A stretch of 64,000 nucleotides of DNA from Isoetes taiwanensis (GCA_021234155.1 JAJEKV010000161.1:401316-465315); one strand, 5' to 3'. Shown: positions 11,601 through 23,462, counted from the first letter of the stretch. Numbers and translations: made by a program. Notes: generated from the letters alone by a model not told the origin.

Positions 11601-12579
11601 TGAGAGTAAGAAAAGGATGTTTACTGGTTTTCTAATATGTGTAGATAGGTTTGGGAGTGGTTTTAACTGGTGATACTTCAAGGTTTTTTTATATAGTTTA
11701 ATAACATGTTTTTGTTTATGGTTTTTCATCCTAGTTCTGCAAGAAAACACGACATGCCAAAATCTTAGTGGTTCTTGATTATAAATAGTTTAATGGTTCT
11801 AGACATAGTACTTTTGATGTAAGGTTTTCCATAGTAATTTTTAATTGCCAAATTGTTAATGGTTTTCTAACATGGTTTGTTGGTTGACTTTTGCAATTTC
11901 TTACTGAGAAAGAATGCTAGTGGTTTTTGTTACAGAATACTTAAGTCATTGTGTGGTTTTACATCTACTTTCTTAAGTTATATGGCTTTAAAATGCTTGT
12001 GGTTTTTAAAATGGTTTTGCTGGTCGTTTTTTGTAATGTGGAAGCGAACATAGTCTATATAGTCGAATCTTTCATGATTTTTCTTTATAGTTGATGGTAT
12101 TTTATAGTGGTTTATCTAAACTTAACGATATAATTTGAGATATTAATTACACTCCCAATATCTAGGGTGAAAATGATCTTGAGATTGTAATGTCGGGATC
12201 CCAACGCCGAAGGTAGAACTTAGTCTAAATTGTTACATGTGTGCATCCTTATAGAATAGTTGTGATTTTGAGATTACGGTGATAGACAAATGATCAACAT
12301 AGGACTGTACATGTGAAGGGGACAAACTTAGTTTGTACTTGTGGATGTACACATGTTATGTTTCTGCATTATTATTTGATATATTGCATTTAAATGTTGT
12401 TTCCTCTAGATCACTTTGACGTTGAGAAAGAAACAAATGAGGGCAATTTGCGAGCTAATAAAATTTCAGGTCAAGTTCATTTCAAAGAATAGAATAGAAT
12501 AGAAGTTTGGAATTTTGTAACATTTACAACCATGCAAAACACTGTAGTAGAAATCACAGTTTCAAAAGCATTGACCATT
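11601..12579. other. T/G-rich stretch, no gene seen
   Basis: From about 11640 to 12120 the plus strand repeats variants of 'tggttttt' at irregular intervals, giving strong strand asymmetry. No frame or element end is recognised. It may be a decayed low-complexity element. Confidence 0.45.
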
Positions 12580-13001
12580 ATATTCCAATATTAAATCCCC
12601 CTAAACCATTACGTTGCACACTTAAATATTAAATTCCCCCTTAAACCTCCTTTGGTTTGGGTGCATATTCACACGGGGGGTGACTCCGGCCAACGAGAGC
12701 TGTTGGATGGGCATATTACCCCTTTATTCCACGATCCGGACCATACGTAAAGTTCCTCGTTTGTGGTGTATGTGTGTATGGATTTCGTATACCGTATAAC
12801 AAGGTTTGAAAAAGACTATAAGGTTTCAAACAATATACACCATGGTCTTATTTTTATACATGTATAATATGACTCTAGGGGCTCTCGCTGCCCTACGTCA
12901 CCCCCCATGTGAATATGCACCCAAACCAAAAGGGGTTTAAGGGGGAATTTAATATTTAAGTGTGCAACGTAATGGTTTAGGGGGATTTAATATTGGAATA
13001 T
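12580..13001. mobile_element. 422-bp MITE with ~105-bp inverted-repeat arms
   Basis: Left arm 12580-12684 and right arm 12896-13001 are near-perfect reverse complements, ending in 'atattccaatatt'. The ~210-bp centre is unique and non-coding. The flanks (TTA/TAT) are compatible with a short TA-type target site, so a Tourist or Stowaway-like origin is possible but not established. Confidence 0.85.
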
Positions 13002-13149
13002 ATGGTTTGTGTTGCACCTAATTTTTTTTGGCCCTTCGGGGCCTTCAACACAGATCATTACATTATAACAAGAATAAATTGATATTGTGATAAGACATTG
13101 ATTGTGAAATTAATAATTACTTAGCATACAAATAAAAACTAATATCGAG

Positions 13150-13315
13150 CATAGACCATAGAGAGAAAGCCATAATATAAAACCATTGTATTTCACACAA
13201 AATAATGAAATGCATTAACCAAGGTGGATAGCATAAACCATAGAGACCATAATATTTAATATAAACCCATTGTATTTTGCACAAAATGATGGAATGTGTT
13301 AGCCAAGGTGGATTA
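13150..13315. repeat. ~85-bp tandem duplication
   Basis: Two diverged direct copies share 'ccattgtattt', 'cacaaaatRatgRaatg' and 'aaccaaggtggat'. Non-coding. Confidence 0.7.
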
Positions 13316-13637
13316 TATGTGATCATGTTATGAATGTTTTTCACACACACATAGATACAAAATACTACAAGCAATGACACCACATTCATGGGCACACGTA
13401 AAGCCAGTGATAAACTTAAAATTACAAGCGTTTACGTGGAATCAGCGAACAAGGGTCAAACATAGGCAAACTCTACATGTATATCTTCCATATGGTATGA
13501 TGCAAACCACGTAGATTGACGGAGATAATGGCATAGCTGACAAGTGTCACCTAAATCAAAGATTGTCACAAGATTCAGTCAATCTATATGAAATTTGTAT
13601 AAGGAGACATCATAGAATTGAATTGATTATTTGGAAT

Positions 13638-13882
13638 CAGGTTAAAAATCTTATCCATGTGCTAGCAAAGCCCTGTGCAAAGAAATCTTAGCATAGTCAG
13701 ATGAAATGTGAAATGTGAAACTTATGAGCAGAGTTTTCATGTCCAAGCACAGTAACAGATCAGGTTCAAAATCTTAACCATGTGCTAGTAAAGCCATGTG
13801 CTAAGGAATCTTAGCATAGTCTGGCCAAGCCTTTATAAAATGTGAAACTTATGAGCTGGGTTCTCATGTCCAAGCACAGTAG
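13638..13882. repeat. ~120-bp tandem duplication
   Basis: Copies at 13638-13757 and 13758-13882 share 'ccatgtgctag', 'aatcttagcatagtc' and 'tcatgtccaagcacagta'. No conserved frame. Confidence 0.75.
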
Positions 13883-16679
13883 CAATTCCAGAAGCTTAAA
13901 GAGTAAGAAAGCCAATATGGTAGAAGGATTAGGACCTGTTGTCACTTTGATCACTAGTTTTCATAAGGAGCTCATAGCCCAGGTACACAAGCTGTTGAGA
14001 AGGGGAAGGAAAAAAACATGTCAAAGCCTATCACTGTAGGATAAAAGCTTAGCCATGTGGAAAGGAAGAAAGACAAACATTGGAAACTGAAAAACAAAAC
14101 GAGAGAGCTCACCAAAATATAACTGGCAGGTTTTGACGATTTTGAAGCACATCATCTACACAACTAAGAAGCATCCAGAGCAGCTTGATTTAAGGGCAGG
14201 AGCAATACACCTCCTTAGATTATCTTCAACACTAGATGTGTGATACAAATCAGGTATCTAATCTCTCTGTGAAGTGAACTTTGCTTCACAATAAAACTGA
14301 ACCTAATGATCTATACACATGGATTCATGAACAGATGGTGTAGTTGCTTACAGTAAAGGCAACTAGAAATTTCTATGGCGAGATGGGCAGCATCAGTTGG
14401 ATGTAGATAACTAAGAGCCAGCTATAAACAGATGCCAGATAGTTCCACAGTTCCACGGTTCCACGTCATCCACAACTGCAGCAGTATAGCAACAGGGCAA
14501 CTTACTGCCACTTGAATTCAGAATCTGAGCCTTGCCCGTGTACTTGGATAATGATCTATAATAAGGAGAGAAGTAAATTAAACGAGTAACCGTGAAAACT
14601 TCGAAGAAAGTGAACTGCTGCAAAGAGACGCAAAAGAATGTTAGAAAAGAGGCCAGGTAAAAGGCATCTGCTGCAAAATACGATGGCAAAAACTTTGTGC
14701 TTGAACCAACATGAAAAACCTCATGGAAACAGAGTGAAAACCTTTCAGTCCGATCAGCAACAATTTCGAGCAAGAACTTTGTCATGGAGGCTTAGCAAAA
14801 AGCTATACTTCAGCTTCTTCTACAAATCCAGGCACTTCAAACGGATGGTTTATTAGGCCATAGCCAAGAGCTTGGCCGACCAGGATTGCCGCCTCTTGCA
14901 AGACCCATTATGTAGCCTCCCAAAATTGTCCAGCAAGAATCCCTCTATCAATCCTTCCAAGCCCGCTATCTAGCTTCGAAAATAGCCGAGCGCGTAACCC
15001 TAAAATGGAAGAGGTCGACCTTTGCCTGCCTAGCATTTTTTGGGGTTGCCCCCTAGGGGGGCAATCCCTTGCATATGTGGGTTTTGAGCATATGCCTAAA
15101 ATATGCTGGATGATGGCACAAACTGGTTGGGTCCGGTTAGTTTGCGTTCACGGTGGTGCTGGTTTAACTGGGTAACCGGATGGGATGAATTCATTCGCTG
15201 CCTCTAGCTTATAAGGTCGTTTCTACCAGCTGCGCCGCCCGTCTCCAGCAACCAAATTAGTTGAGGCCCTGCTCTTAAATCCGTTGGATTTCCTCGGCCC
15301 GCGTTTATTTGATTTGGGGTTTACATAGGCTATTGCGGCTTTAGCACAACAGATGATGAAAGGGCGTTTGACCTGTGATTTTTCATGCTATAGCAATCCT
15401 GGGTTTAGATCCGTTTGCTGTGTCGATTTAGAGCAGATGCTATTTGGGGTTGTGCTCCCTGCCTAAATAATTCTAATGTGCACAGTGTTAAACAACGGTC
15501 ACGAGTCGTCGAGGCTGAGAATAGCACAAATATTACTGATTTGCCAGAGTTTAACAGTAATTCAATCATCCCGATTGTTTTAGCATTTGAGACAACGACT
15601 GTAATAAGTTAGGATGCCAATCCATTAATGAAACTTAGCAATCAGGAGAGAAAATGTTGCACATATGCAGCTTAATTGCAGCTTACATATGCAGTCACCT
15701 GTCAATTTGGGTACAAGATATATGGACTGTGTGGATTGCACCCCTGACAGGCCGAAGGATATGGAAACAGCCTGTAATAAATATTGAGTATTTAGTTAGA
15801 ACTGAAGCAAACCGGCTCCTTGCTATAGCTGCTAACATTTGAAACCAAGGACGGCGCTGGATGTCCGTTGATCATGCCTGTTGATCATGCAGGTGCTGTC
15901 GTAGGTATGTTGTCTCCGGCTGTAATAATCTTTCCAATTTAGCTTTTCTACAGTAATAATGCAGCTTTTCTGCACTTCAGTCACCGTTGGGTTGTAGAAA
16001 GCAATGAGATGTTTTAGGAATAAGGACTAATCACCATAATCAATCTAGAAGTGTAGACTTTCTAGAAATTCTATACTTTTATGGTTCAGCAGCACTGCCA
16101 GACTTGGCATCACTTCTCTCAGAGCCAGACCTAGTATCAATAGTGATGGAGCCATTCCAGTTGCGGAGAGCCACTCGTGGTGCCTCGTCAAATTTTCACG
16201 GTTGTAAACCCCTCCCCTACAACAAATACAAAGCCTTTAAAAGGCCAATCGATGGCCTAAATGATCTAAGTTGCATCTGACGCGGATCGCCTTGGTTGCA
16301 GAAGAGTCTTAGTTCATACACCACTCTCTATAATGCATGTGGTTCTTCAAGTGTAACTGCCTCTTTCATTTGCATTTGTGCCTAAATCTAATGGTCATGT
16401 CATACACATTTCTTTTGTTATGCGTGTCCTTGTCCCACTATAAGTGCCTTTTTTTTTCATTTGCATAATTAAATTACATAATTTGTGCTTATCGAATGAT
16501 TTTGCCGTGACTCATAACAGCATGTGTTCATTCTGTTGTCATGTACAACAATTGTAAAAACAACCATTGAATTAGCCATAACACTTGTACATATTTAATC
16601 TACATACCAAGCAAATGCGTCCATGCTCCTCCAAACAGTACTATAATGAAGCAAACCTACGATACTAAAGATCCTATGC
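13883..16679. other. Long stretch without recognisable genes
   Basis: No domain is recognised in any frame on either strand. Local features only: 'gttccac' repeats at 14446-14465, and two small hairpins at 15050-15100 ('ttgccccctaggggggcaa' and a 'gcatatg...catatgc' foldback). Confidence 0.4.
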
Positions 16680-16811
16680 CGACTTATCATAAGCAACCAA
16701 CGCTCATGTAGAAATTTATAAATGAAAAGCTCTTATCACTACACAAGCTGACTTATCTTAAGCAACCAATGCTCATGTAGAAATTTATAAATGAAAAGCC
16801 ATTATCACTAC
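16680..16811. repeat. ~66-bp tandem duplication
   Basis: Two near-identical copies of a unit containing 'gctcatgtagaaatttataa' and 'atcactacacaagctg', four differences in all. A recent local duplication. Confidence 0.85.
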
Positions 16812-16939
16812 ACAAGCTGGCTGGGTCTTGTGGCTTATCTTTGCTTTTATTCAACACTATTAAAATAGATCTCAACAATCTTCTTTGTATCATAGTTTGA
16901 GTTGACCTCTTCACATAGAATGCAAAGCATTATTTGGAA

Positions 16940-17534
16940 CAGGGATAGGTTATGTACGTACAAATGCAAAATTTTTGACGTATAAAGTTGAAAAATACGT
17001 ATTTTTGAGTAAAATACGTATTTATCGTATTAAACTCTCGCCGTAGGAAAAAAATTTTCGCTGTAAAGTTTAAACATAAAGGTCCGCTTTACGCCGAATT
17101 TAAAAAAAAATTTTTTCAGAAAAACGAAAGCAGAGCTTCACTTACGCTTTAAAAAAAAAAAAAAAAAAAGTTTGTCACGCGTGGCAAATTTGTCACGCGT
17201 GACAAATTTGTCACGCCGCGGACTTTTTTTTTTAATTTCGCGTGTTTAAGCTTTAAGCTCTCGTTTTTTTACGCTGCGTTCCGTAGTTTAAATAAAGGTT
17301 TAAACTTTACGCGAAATTTTTTTTTTCTTTTCACAGAAAGCGAAACCGGTTTTTCGCTACGCGAAAAATTTTCGCAGAAGTTTAAAGTAAGTGTTTAAAC
17401 TTTACGCCAAAATTTTCAGCAAATACGAAAAGTTTTTTGCCGTATTTTTGACGTATTATACGCCAAATTCATGCCGTATCAAACGAAAAATACGTATTAA
17501 GTATAAAACGTATTAAGTATTGAACCTATCCCTG
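16940..17534. mobile_element. Complete hAT-type MITE, 595 bp
   Basis: The terminal inverted repeats are CAGGGATAGGTT / AACCTATCCCTG, and the 8-bp target duplication ATTTGGAA is perfect (16932-16939 and 17535-17542). An 8-bp duplication with CAGGG ends is diagnostic of the hAT superfamily. The body has 'tacgtatt' repeats near both ends and palindromic 'tttcgc...gcgaaa' and 'tgtcacgcgtgacaaa' units inside, related to the truncated copy at 6470-6839. No transposase; it needs a partner hAT in trans. Confidence 0.9.
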
Positions 17535-17872
17535 ATTTGGAATATAAAAAATAAATTAACTATTTAAACAATCAAGACAAAAAGACCTGCATAGATATTG
17601 CTCAAATTTCGCTTAAAAGAAACTACAAATCTTGTTTGCAATAAGCAACTAGAAAATCTTGTTATTGAGGTATAAACTAATTTAGAGCAATGCATCTGTC
17701 TGTATGCACAAATGCCATTCCATTACATCCGCAGAAGCCAGAAGAACGGAGTTCAGATAAGTATGATGTGCTCGTCGCCCTAACCATCTGTTTTATCTCC
17801 CAACAATATGGCGATGGACGAATGAACCATCATCTAAGAAGATAAGGAGGTTGTCAAGGATCCAAACATATT

Positions 17873-18276
17873 TCAATCCAAAGAGTTATGATGCTGAAGC
17901 ACATGCACTGCCCGTTTTATGATGTAGCAAACACCAACTGCAGAACTCACATACAAAGAGCCAATGGCTGCAAAGCCTAGCATGGCAAATCCCATAATCA
18001 CTAAAACCTGTGAGGCTGCAAGAAACCTGCGAGAATCAAAGATAGCCCAAAATCAGTTGGTTCATGCTTGCTAAAGACAGAGAGCAAAGTTTCAGCAAAC
18101 CATGAGTGTTATTACCACGGGATTAGTCCGATGTCAAGCATTATTTTTGTGTACAGCCACAGATCGAAGTGGCCCTTTTTGATTGTGTTTCCGTCGATGG
18201 AGATATGGTAGTGAGTTCTAAGTTTTATCGGAGGCTTTACACAGCAGGCAAATCCGTAAATTCTTCGATTCCGGTA
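17873..18276 (-). pseudogene. 3' exons of an unidentified small membrane protein gene
   Basis: Two exons join in frame. Exon 1 runs from about 18276 to 18116 and ends CCCGTG|GTAATA. Exon 2 runs 18026-17873, preceded by TCTCGCAG. The joined product includes YHISIDGNTIKKGHFDLW and DIGLIPWFLAASQVLVIMGF, then a second hydrophobic stretch (AMLGFAAIGSLYVSSAVGV), and ends ...HHNSLD before TGA. Intact splice sites and an open frame of about 105 codons argue for genuine coding ancestry. No upstream exon or start was found, so it is either the end of a larger gene whose other exons I missed or a captured fragment. The family is not recognised. Confidence 0.4.
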
Positions 18277-18279
18277 TAG

Positions 18280-20590
18280 TTAGCCACACAAGCCACACAA
18301 GCCAAATAAGTTAGTTGAATGCTAGCATAATTCCAGACAAGAGATGTGAGGGTTCAACTCTGGTTCGTAATTCCATTTTGTAAAACTTCTTAAGACCATC
18401 TAATAATCAATAAGTTTAATGTGACCATGCAATGAAGTGCTGTGAAAGCAAGAAGCCCTAGTAACCAGCTAGTTTCCCATGGCTTGATTGCAGTCACTAT
18501 ACATTCCATAATACACCATTATTTGAGACAATAAGCCACCATTATGGACACTCACATACAAGAATGGAATGTACATCTTCATCGGTACTAAATTCAAGAA
18601 CTTAAAAACGTTCCTACGTATTTAAGTGTGAGATATTCTGGCTAACATGTAATATAGACGATTATGAGTGGCACAAGTCAACCCATAAGGCTCCTTGAAA
18701 GAGAGAGAAATAGAGCCTGAAAGGGAACCATGATGATATGGTCGCAGCTCTACAACCATGTCAGGTAACATAGGAAGTTTGAGGTTAAGCATTCCCCATA
18801 TAGACCCCAAAAGAGGACAGAAAGAGTTGATGCAATACCAAAGAGAAGAGAGCTTTTTAAAAGCTTAGGCGACAGATGACCATGCATATAACGAAGAAAC
18901 TATTGAGTATGACAGTAATGTGATTTCATAGAACTCGATATTTTCTTGGTTGGGTGGATTATGGAGAATGTAGAATAATACTCTCACATGCTTGCTTAAA
19001 TATAGAAAATGGTTCCTGAATAAACGACTCCCACAGTTTCTATCCTGGCTCAAATTACATCTTTATGTTCCATTTGATGGACATTATTTTATTAATTTTA
19101 TCACATTATCTTTCATCTACCAGTTATATGCACATTAACTGATATATATAGGAACATATTCTGGATCAAAGCTGTTTATTGTGTTCCACAGAGGGCCCAA
19201 AGGAGCTCGATGCAGCGGCACACTCATGGCTTTGCCACTCGTATGTCAATCACCCGGTTACAATGTTTAAATGTACCCTAGCAACAATTATGGAGTACAT
19301 TATTATATCCTTATAATCTCCCACATATGTTAAATAAATTTTCCTTTCCATGTCTTCCAGCAGCATATCCCTTTGTTGTAAACTGTTGGCCTATCAATCC
19401 TTAACCAGCTGGATAATATACCCAGCTAAGATTTTATGTCATGCTACAAATATGCTATTATTCTTATCAAACAAACTCATCTGCAATGAAGATCTGCTGC
19501 AACTCTGCGCCGATTGCGGCTAGTGGGAACTGTGTTTGCCTCTATTACCCAAATGTCCATAGCTGTAGTCAGTTAAACTTATAGCATAGCAAACATGTAT
19601 AGCAGAGTATAATTATAAGGATGACTAGCAGCATGGCAGGCAAACTCATGCATTATATATGCCTCCATCTCTGCCTTTGCTTCTTCTGTCTATCTATCTA
19701 TCTGTCATGCCATTATTTCAGTGCCAAATGCTATGCAAGTCTGGCATGTCCCATTTATTTTTTGTTTGCTGATTAGCTCGTGCTACAGTTTAGCGGAATA
19801 CTTCCCTTGGGACTTCTCAATTACGATTACAATTTTCTAGGGCAATTTTAGTCGCTCGCTCAAAACGTCTTATCATACTGTTCTTACCGTCTCATAGCTG
19901 CAGAAGAGTGTTACTATCCTTACTATCATGAGCCACTTATGAAGATTTCACAACCAGGGCACGGTGTAAAGGAATTTTAAAAGGTATATCAACACGCACT
20001 GGCTCGTCTTTAGACCGTCCACTTGCTTGGGCCTTGAAGATGGCCAACTCAATGCAACATCACCATCCTTCTCAACTGTACTACCAGCTAAATTGCACAA
20101 ATTGACAGATACTTCTTCAGCCGCAGTGTTACGCTCCGGAACAGATATAACTTGATACCAGAAAACTTACCAAAATAATGCTTTCACTTCAGAGGTGGAA
20201 TATCTGTGTGCATAAGGTATGCAGTGTAGAAAATGTAATTGTGAGATTGACCATAGTTCAGGAAAAATTTGGAGTGCAAAATCTGCGAGTAAAGCCTGTT
20301 ATGGGAAAAGGCTACTTCTATAACAGATGAAAAGTAGAAGCGTGTCTTGTGTTTCCAAAAGATGGTTCATGTTTTCCATTTTAGTCTGCTCTGGTCATTT
20401 GATTCCATTTATTTCAAGTTCATAGTAAAGACGATTGGCATTAAACGATGAGTAACCCTCACCAATTCAGACAGCCCCAGATAAAGAGAATGAAGATAAA
20501 ACAGTACGAAAAGATGTTCTAGAACTCCAGGAACAGCCAGAACGAATTACTGAAAGATTATCATTGCCAGTGGAAATTTTCAGAAGATCC
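18280..20590. other. Stretch without recognisable genes
   Basis: Mostly non-coding. One minus-strand open stretch at about 20130-19960 (containing VDGLKTSQC) could be another exon of the neighbouring Obg copy, but I cannot match it to the family. A minus frame at 18622-18810 is open without a recognisable domain. Confidence 0.35.
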
Positions 20591-20591
20591 T

Positions 20592-21392
20592 AGACTGCAT
20601 GCATGATTTCTGAAGTCCCCTGCGTTGTGGCAGCACTCATGGAATAAACCTTAACACCTTTTTGTTCCATGTTCGAACGAAATAATTGCCAACAATCTGA
20701 AACTTCAGGAACATCCATCTTATTATATGCAATGGCCAATGGCTTATGGGAAAGTTTAGGATTAAAAAGTTCCAACTTCAGTCGGACTGCTTCGTATTCA
20801 TACTCTTGGTTGTTGACTCAAGCCATCAATGACATGTACCTGTTTTTGGGATTGCTACCACATTAGAATCATGGAACAAACACAAGGGAATATACATCCT
20901 CAACCGAACTACAATAAAACAGAATAACATCATTTCTTAAAACCTAAAATTAAAAACATGAAGGGACAGGATTCAAAAATGCAATTCTCAGGCAGTCTTT
21001 CTACAAGGGATTGTAATGAATATATCATTACATTTCTGTCCTCAACTGCAATAAGCCAACCATTGGAACAACTGCAAGTTACTAGGATGTGACATCAACT
21101 CATGACAAGGAGACTCACCAAAACACGACAGCGTTCCGTATGTCTTGAAAATTCATGGCCCAAACCATAACCAAGATGAGCACCTTCAAGCAAACCAGGT
21201 AGATCTGCAAGCACCATGGGGGCATCAAAATCTAGTGAGACCACACCCAAATTGGGCAACAACGTTGTGAATGGGTAATTGGTTATGGTGGGACGAGCAA
21301 CGCTCACAGCAGCTAGGAGAGTGCTTTTCCCTGCATTTGGTACTCCAATAATACCCGCATCAGCAACTAGCTTAAGCTCCAAATCAATCCAC
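20592..21392 (-). pseudogene. Chloroplast-type Obg GTPase (ObgC) fragment, broken
   Basis: Exon A (21392-21119) encodes [20 protein letters not shown] (P-loop G1), the G2 region [13 protein letters not shown] and the G3 motif [12 protein letters not shown], as in plant ObgC/CPSAR1, a GTPase of chloroplast ribosome maturation. It ends at a good donor (TTTTG|GTGAGT). Exon B (20839-20592) starts after AACAG and carries NKMD (G4) and MSAA (G5). Exon B has an extra base near 20805 and a premature TAG after 'SEIMHAV', where the family continues YELLKK. The N-terminal Obg domain and C-terminus are missing. The retained intron means the copy arose at DNA level. It is not functional. Confidence 0.85.
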
Positions 21393-21399
21393 CTGCCAT

Positions 21400-22085
21400 G
21401 AGGGTCAATAAAGAATCAAGGGAACATGTCTTACATCTCAATATGTTTTCAGACACCTCTCGCATTCTAGTCCAACAAGAATGCATTGAAAGACATAACT
21501 AGCATGACAAGGACCAAACAGTTGCAGACAAGCCGTAAGAGAAAGATACGAAGGTATAGAAAGAGACATTTCTGCGCCATCTTGAATGCAGGGTGGGCGC
21601 CAGATTCATGCGGTTTGATGATGCATGCCATCCTCCACCAATCCATACAGGCATTTGCATTCTCACAACCTTTTGAGGTCGCCAAAGCGGATTCTCTGTC
21701 ATACCGACTGGAAGGGATTCTCTTATGGCTGGGCGGACAACTTAATGACGAAAGGCCACGATCTCAGAGGAGGAGAATAATTTCCAAAGATTAACTAATT
21801 TTTTTGGCCGTTGATGCAGAAAATCAGAGATCCGACGGCTCCCATTCAAAATTGCTAATGTGGCATGCCATGTGGCATGCCTAGAATTGCAGCATTCCGA
21901 CCACGGGGGGTTAGGCAACCCTACTAAAAAAAAAAAACAAAGATTAGAATAAAATAAAAGGCGTATAATGTTGGCTGTTTGAAAGACCGTATGTTTATAC
22001 GCCAAGATTGTTAAAGGTTAGAGGCTGTATTCGTAGGTAAAACCATAGAAATACACAAGAAAGACGCGGGTTAGGTTTAGAAGGG
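21400..22085. other. Stretch without recognisable genes
   Basis: It contains an A-run at 21927-21938. The block 'aataaaataaaaggcgtata' (about 21949) recurs directly near 23690, bracketing the structured island at 22.1-23.7 kb. Confidence 0.4.
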
Positions 22086-22243
22086 GTATTCGCGCATTTC
22101 CAATGCCTCGATGGTTCGATTTTTCCCTTGCTATTTCGCCGGATCTTGCTGCAGGTTGTCGCGCTTGCTAATCTGGGGCCGGGGGATGGGGAAGGGATCG
22201 AGTAGCGCCTCCTATCAGCTCATTCTTCTGTCGCGAGCTCTCA
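22086..22243 (+). other. Possible non-coding first exon
   Basis: A GC-richer stretch ends in a perfect plant splice donor, CTCAAG|GTAAGT, at 22243/22244. The first ATG frame closes quickly. Downstream lie repeats ('agcgctctgctctcaag' twice) and the RNA-like structures. A spliced non-coding host transcript is one reading, with weak support. Confidence 0.25.
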
Positions 22244-22671
22244 AGGTAAGTTCTAGCGCTCTGCTCTCAAGTTTTTGCTGTGTTTTTGTTGCCGTGGTGT
22301 GGATCTGCTCCAGCGCTCTGCTCTCAAGTTTTTCCTTTCTTGGTGTGCATGCAATGTGTTTGCGTAGAGTAGCGAGAAGGGGAAGGCTTGCTAGGGCCAA
22401 TTCTGTAGAGATGGGCCTGCCAGATGCATCGTTTCCATCTCCCTCTGGCCAAACTGCCCAATCTGTTCCTATTCTGTGACTCTAGGGCTGTCATGACAAG
22501 ATGTGCCTCGTTCTTGTTGTGGCACTGGAGAGAGGGCCTTCAGCCGATCATCTCCATGTGCAACCTGTGTTGAGATGCCGTTTCAGGAATCCAAAGAGTG
22601 TCAATGGAAGCCAAAAAGTGTGAAGGCCATAAAGTGTGTTTTCAATTGGAAGCCAGAACTGTTTCTTTTGA

Positions 22672-22857
22672 TAGTGTATGATGTGATGAACTCGTTTGAT
22701 ACTTTATGATCTCGGCCTACAGGCCGAAGAGACTCTTGTGCTGCATATAGGCCTGCGGGATCTGTGTATGATGTCATGTGATGAACTCTTTTGATACTTT
22801 ATGATCTCGGCCTACAGGCCGAAGAGACTCTTGGGCTGCATATAGGCCTGCGGGATC
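22672..22857 (+). repeat. ~93-bp tandem duplication with GGCCTACAGGCC palindromes
   Basis: Two copies of a unit containing 'tcggcctacaggccga' (a 7-bp stem palindrome) and 'gcatataggcctgcgggatc'. The copies differ at few positions. Confidence 0.85.
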
Positions 22858-23023
22858 TGTCGGCTGTGGGCTGTTTTGTTCTGGTCTGCATATGTTTATT
22901 TATGTTCTTGCAGCTGCATATTCTACGGACAGGTGGTCCATATTATTTAGGCACTTGTCACTTGTATGTGCTGTCACTTAAATCTTCTTACTGACGTTTC
23001 ACGCAGCGGGCTTAGGCCCCTTT

Positions 23024-23060
23024 GCATAAGGAAACTCCATTACGTGGAGTTCCTTTATGC
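23024..23060 (+). ncRNA. Hairpin A of a repeated RNA-like module
   Basis: 'gcataagg' opens and 'ctttatgc' closes an imperfect hairpin with a 5-nt loop. It stands directly before the 41-nt T-arm-like unit at 23066. The homologous hairpin B (23288-23324) has changed on both sides of its stem, which suggests pairing was kept. Confidence 0.4.
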
Positions 23061-23065
23061 AAGGA

Positions 23066-23106
23066 TGAGCGTTGGCACTGCGCTGGGGTTCAATTCCCCA
23101 GGCTCA
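23066..23106 (+). ncRNA. 41-nt acceptor/T-arm-like unit A
   Basis: 5-bp outer stem TGAGC/GCTCA, a 12-nt one-sided bulge, then a T-arm-like hairpin whose loop region reads GGTTCAATTCC, close to the tRNA B box. D and anticodon arms are absent. Homologues of identical length lie at 23325 and 23422. A shortened tRNA-derived RNA or SINE head is possible; expression is unknown. Confidence 0.45.
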
Positions 23107-23158
23107 CCGATGCTATGCTTGCTGTTTCTTGCAAATTAGTTCGGCGATCCAATGCTGT

Positions 23159-23260
23159 GCATTGGGATCATCGAACGCATGTTCAACTGGGACTTGCAAT
23201 GAGTGACTGTAGACAGTCATTGCATTTCCTAGTGAACATGTTTTCGATGACCCAAATGCA
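23159..23260 (+). ncRNA. ~100-nt foldback, MIRNA-precursor-like
   Basis: The arms pair almost throughout: tcatcgaa/ttcgatga, catgttca/tgaacatg, ctggga/tcctag and tgcaatga/tcattgca, with small internal loops and a short apical loop near 23215. The stem extends outward through gcattggg/cccaaatgc. Length and pairing fit a plant microRNA precursor or a young hairpin locus. It lies between units A and B. Confidence 0.4.
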
Positions 23261-23287
23261 TGTATTTGAAGGCTTTGGCCCCCTGTT

Positions 23288-23324
23288 GCATAAGGAGGCT
23301 CCATTCTAGGGAGCCTCCTTATGC
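23288..23324 (+). ncRNA. Hairpin B of the repeated RNA-like module
   Basis: Perfect 15-bp stem (gcataaggaggctcc / ggagcctccttatgc) with a 7-nt loop, directly abutting unit B. It differs from hairpin A by paired changes in the stem middle. Confidence 0.45.
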
Positions 23325-23365
23325 TGAGTGTTGGCACTTCGCTGAGGTTCGATTCCTCAGACTCA
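23325..23365 (+). ncRNA. 41-nt acceptor/T-arm-like unit B
   Basis: Outer stem TGAGT/ACTCA, 12-nt bulge and inner arm with GGTTCGATTCC (B-box match). Relative to unit A, the outer-stem C-G is T-A here, and an inner-stem G-C is A-T here. Both are compensatory. Confidence 0.45.
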
Positions 23366-23421
23366 TGCCATAATGTGGCTACTGTTCATGTTCTTTAGTT
23401 GATATCTGATCTGCAAGTTGA

Positions 23422-23462
23422 TGGGCTGTGGTGCTTCATTGGGGTTCGATTCCCCAAGCCCA
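23422..23462 (+). ncRNA. 41-nt acceptor/T-arm-like unit C
   Basis: Outer stem TGGGC/GCCCA, 12-nt bulge and inner arm with GGTTCGATTCC. It adds compensatory changes at outer position 3 (A-T to G-C) and at the base of the inner stem (C-G to T-A). There is no upstream hairpin. Confidence 0.45.

Noticed and set aside
22111-22479. 122-codon plus-strand frame
   Set aside because: It reads through a clear splice donor at 22244 and a repeated 'agcgctctgctctcaag' unit; its composition is not protein-like.
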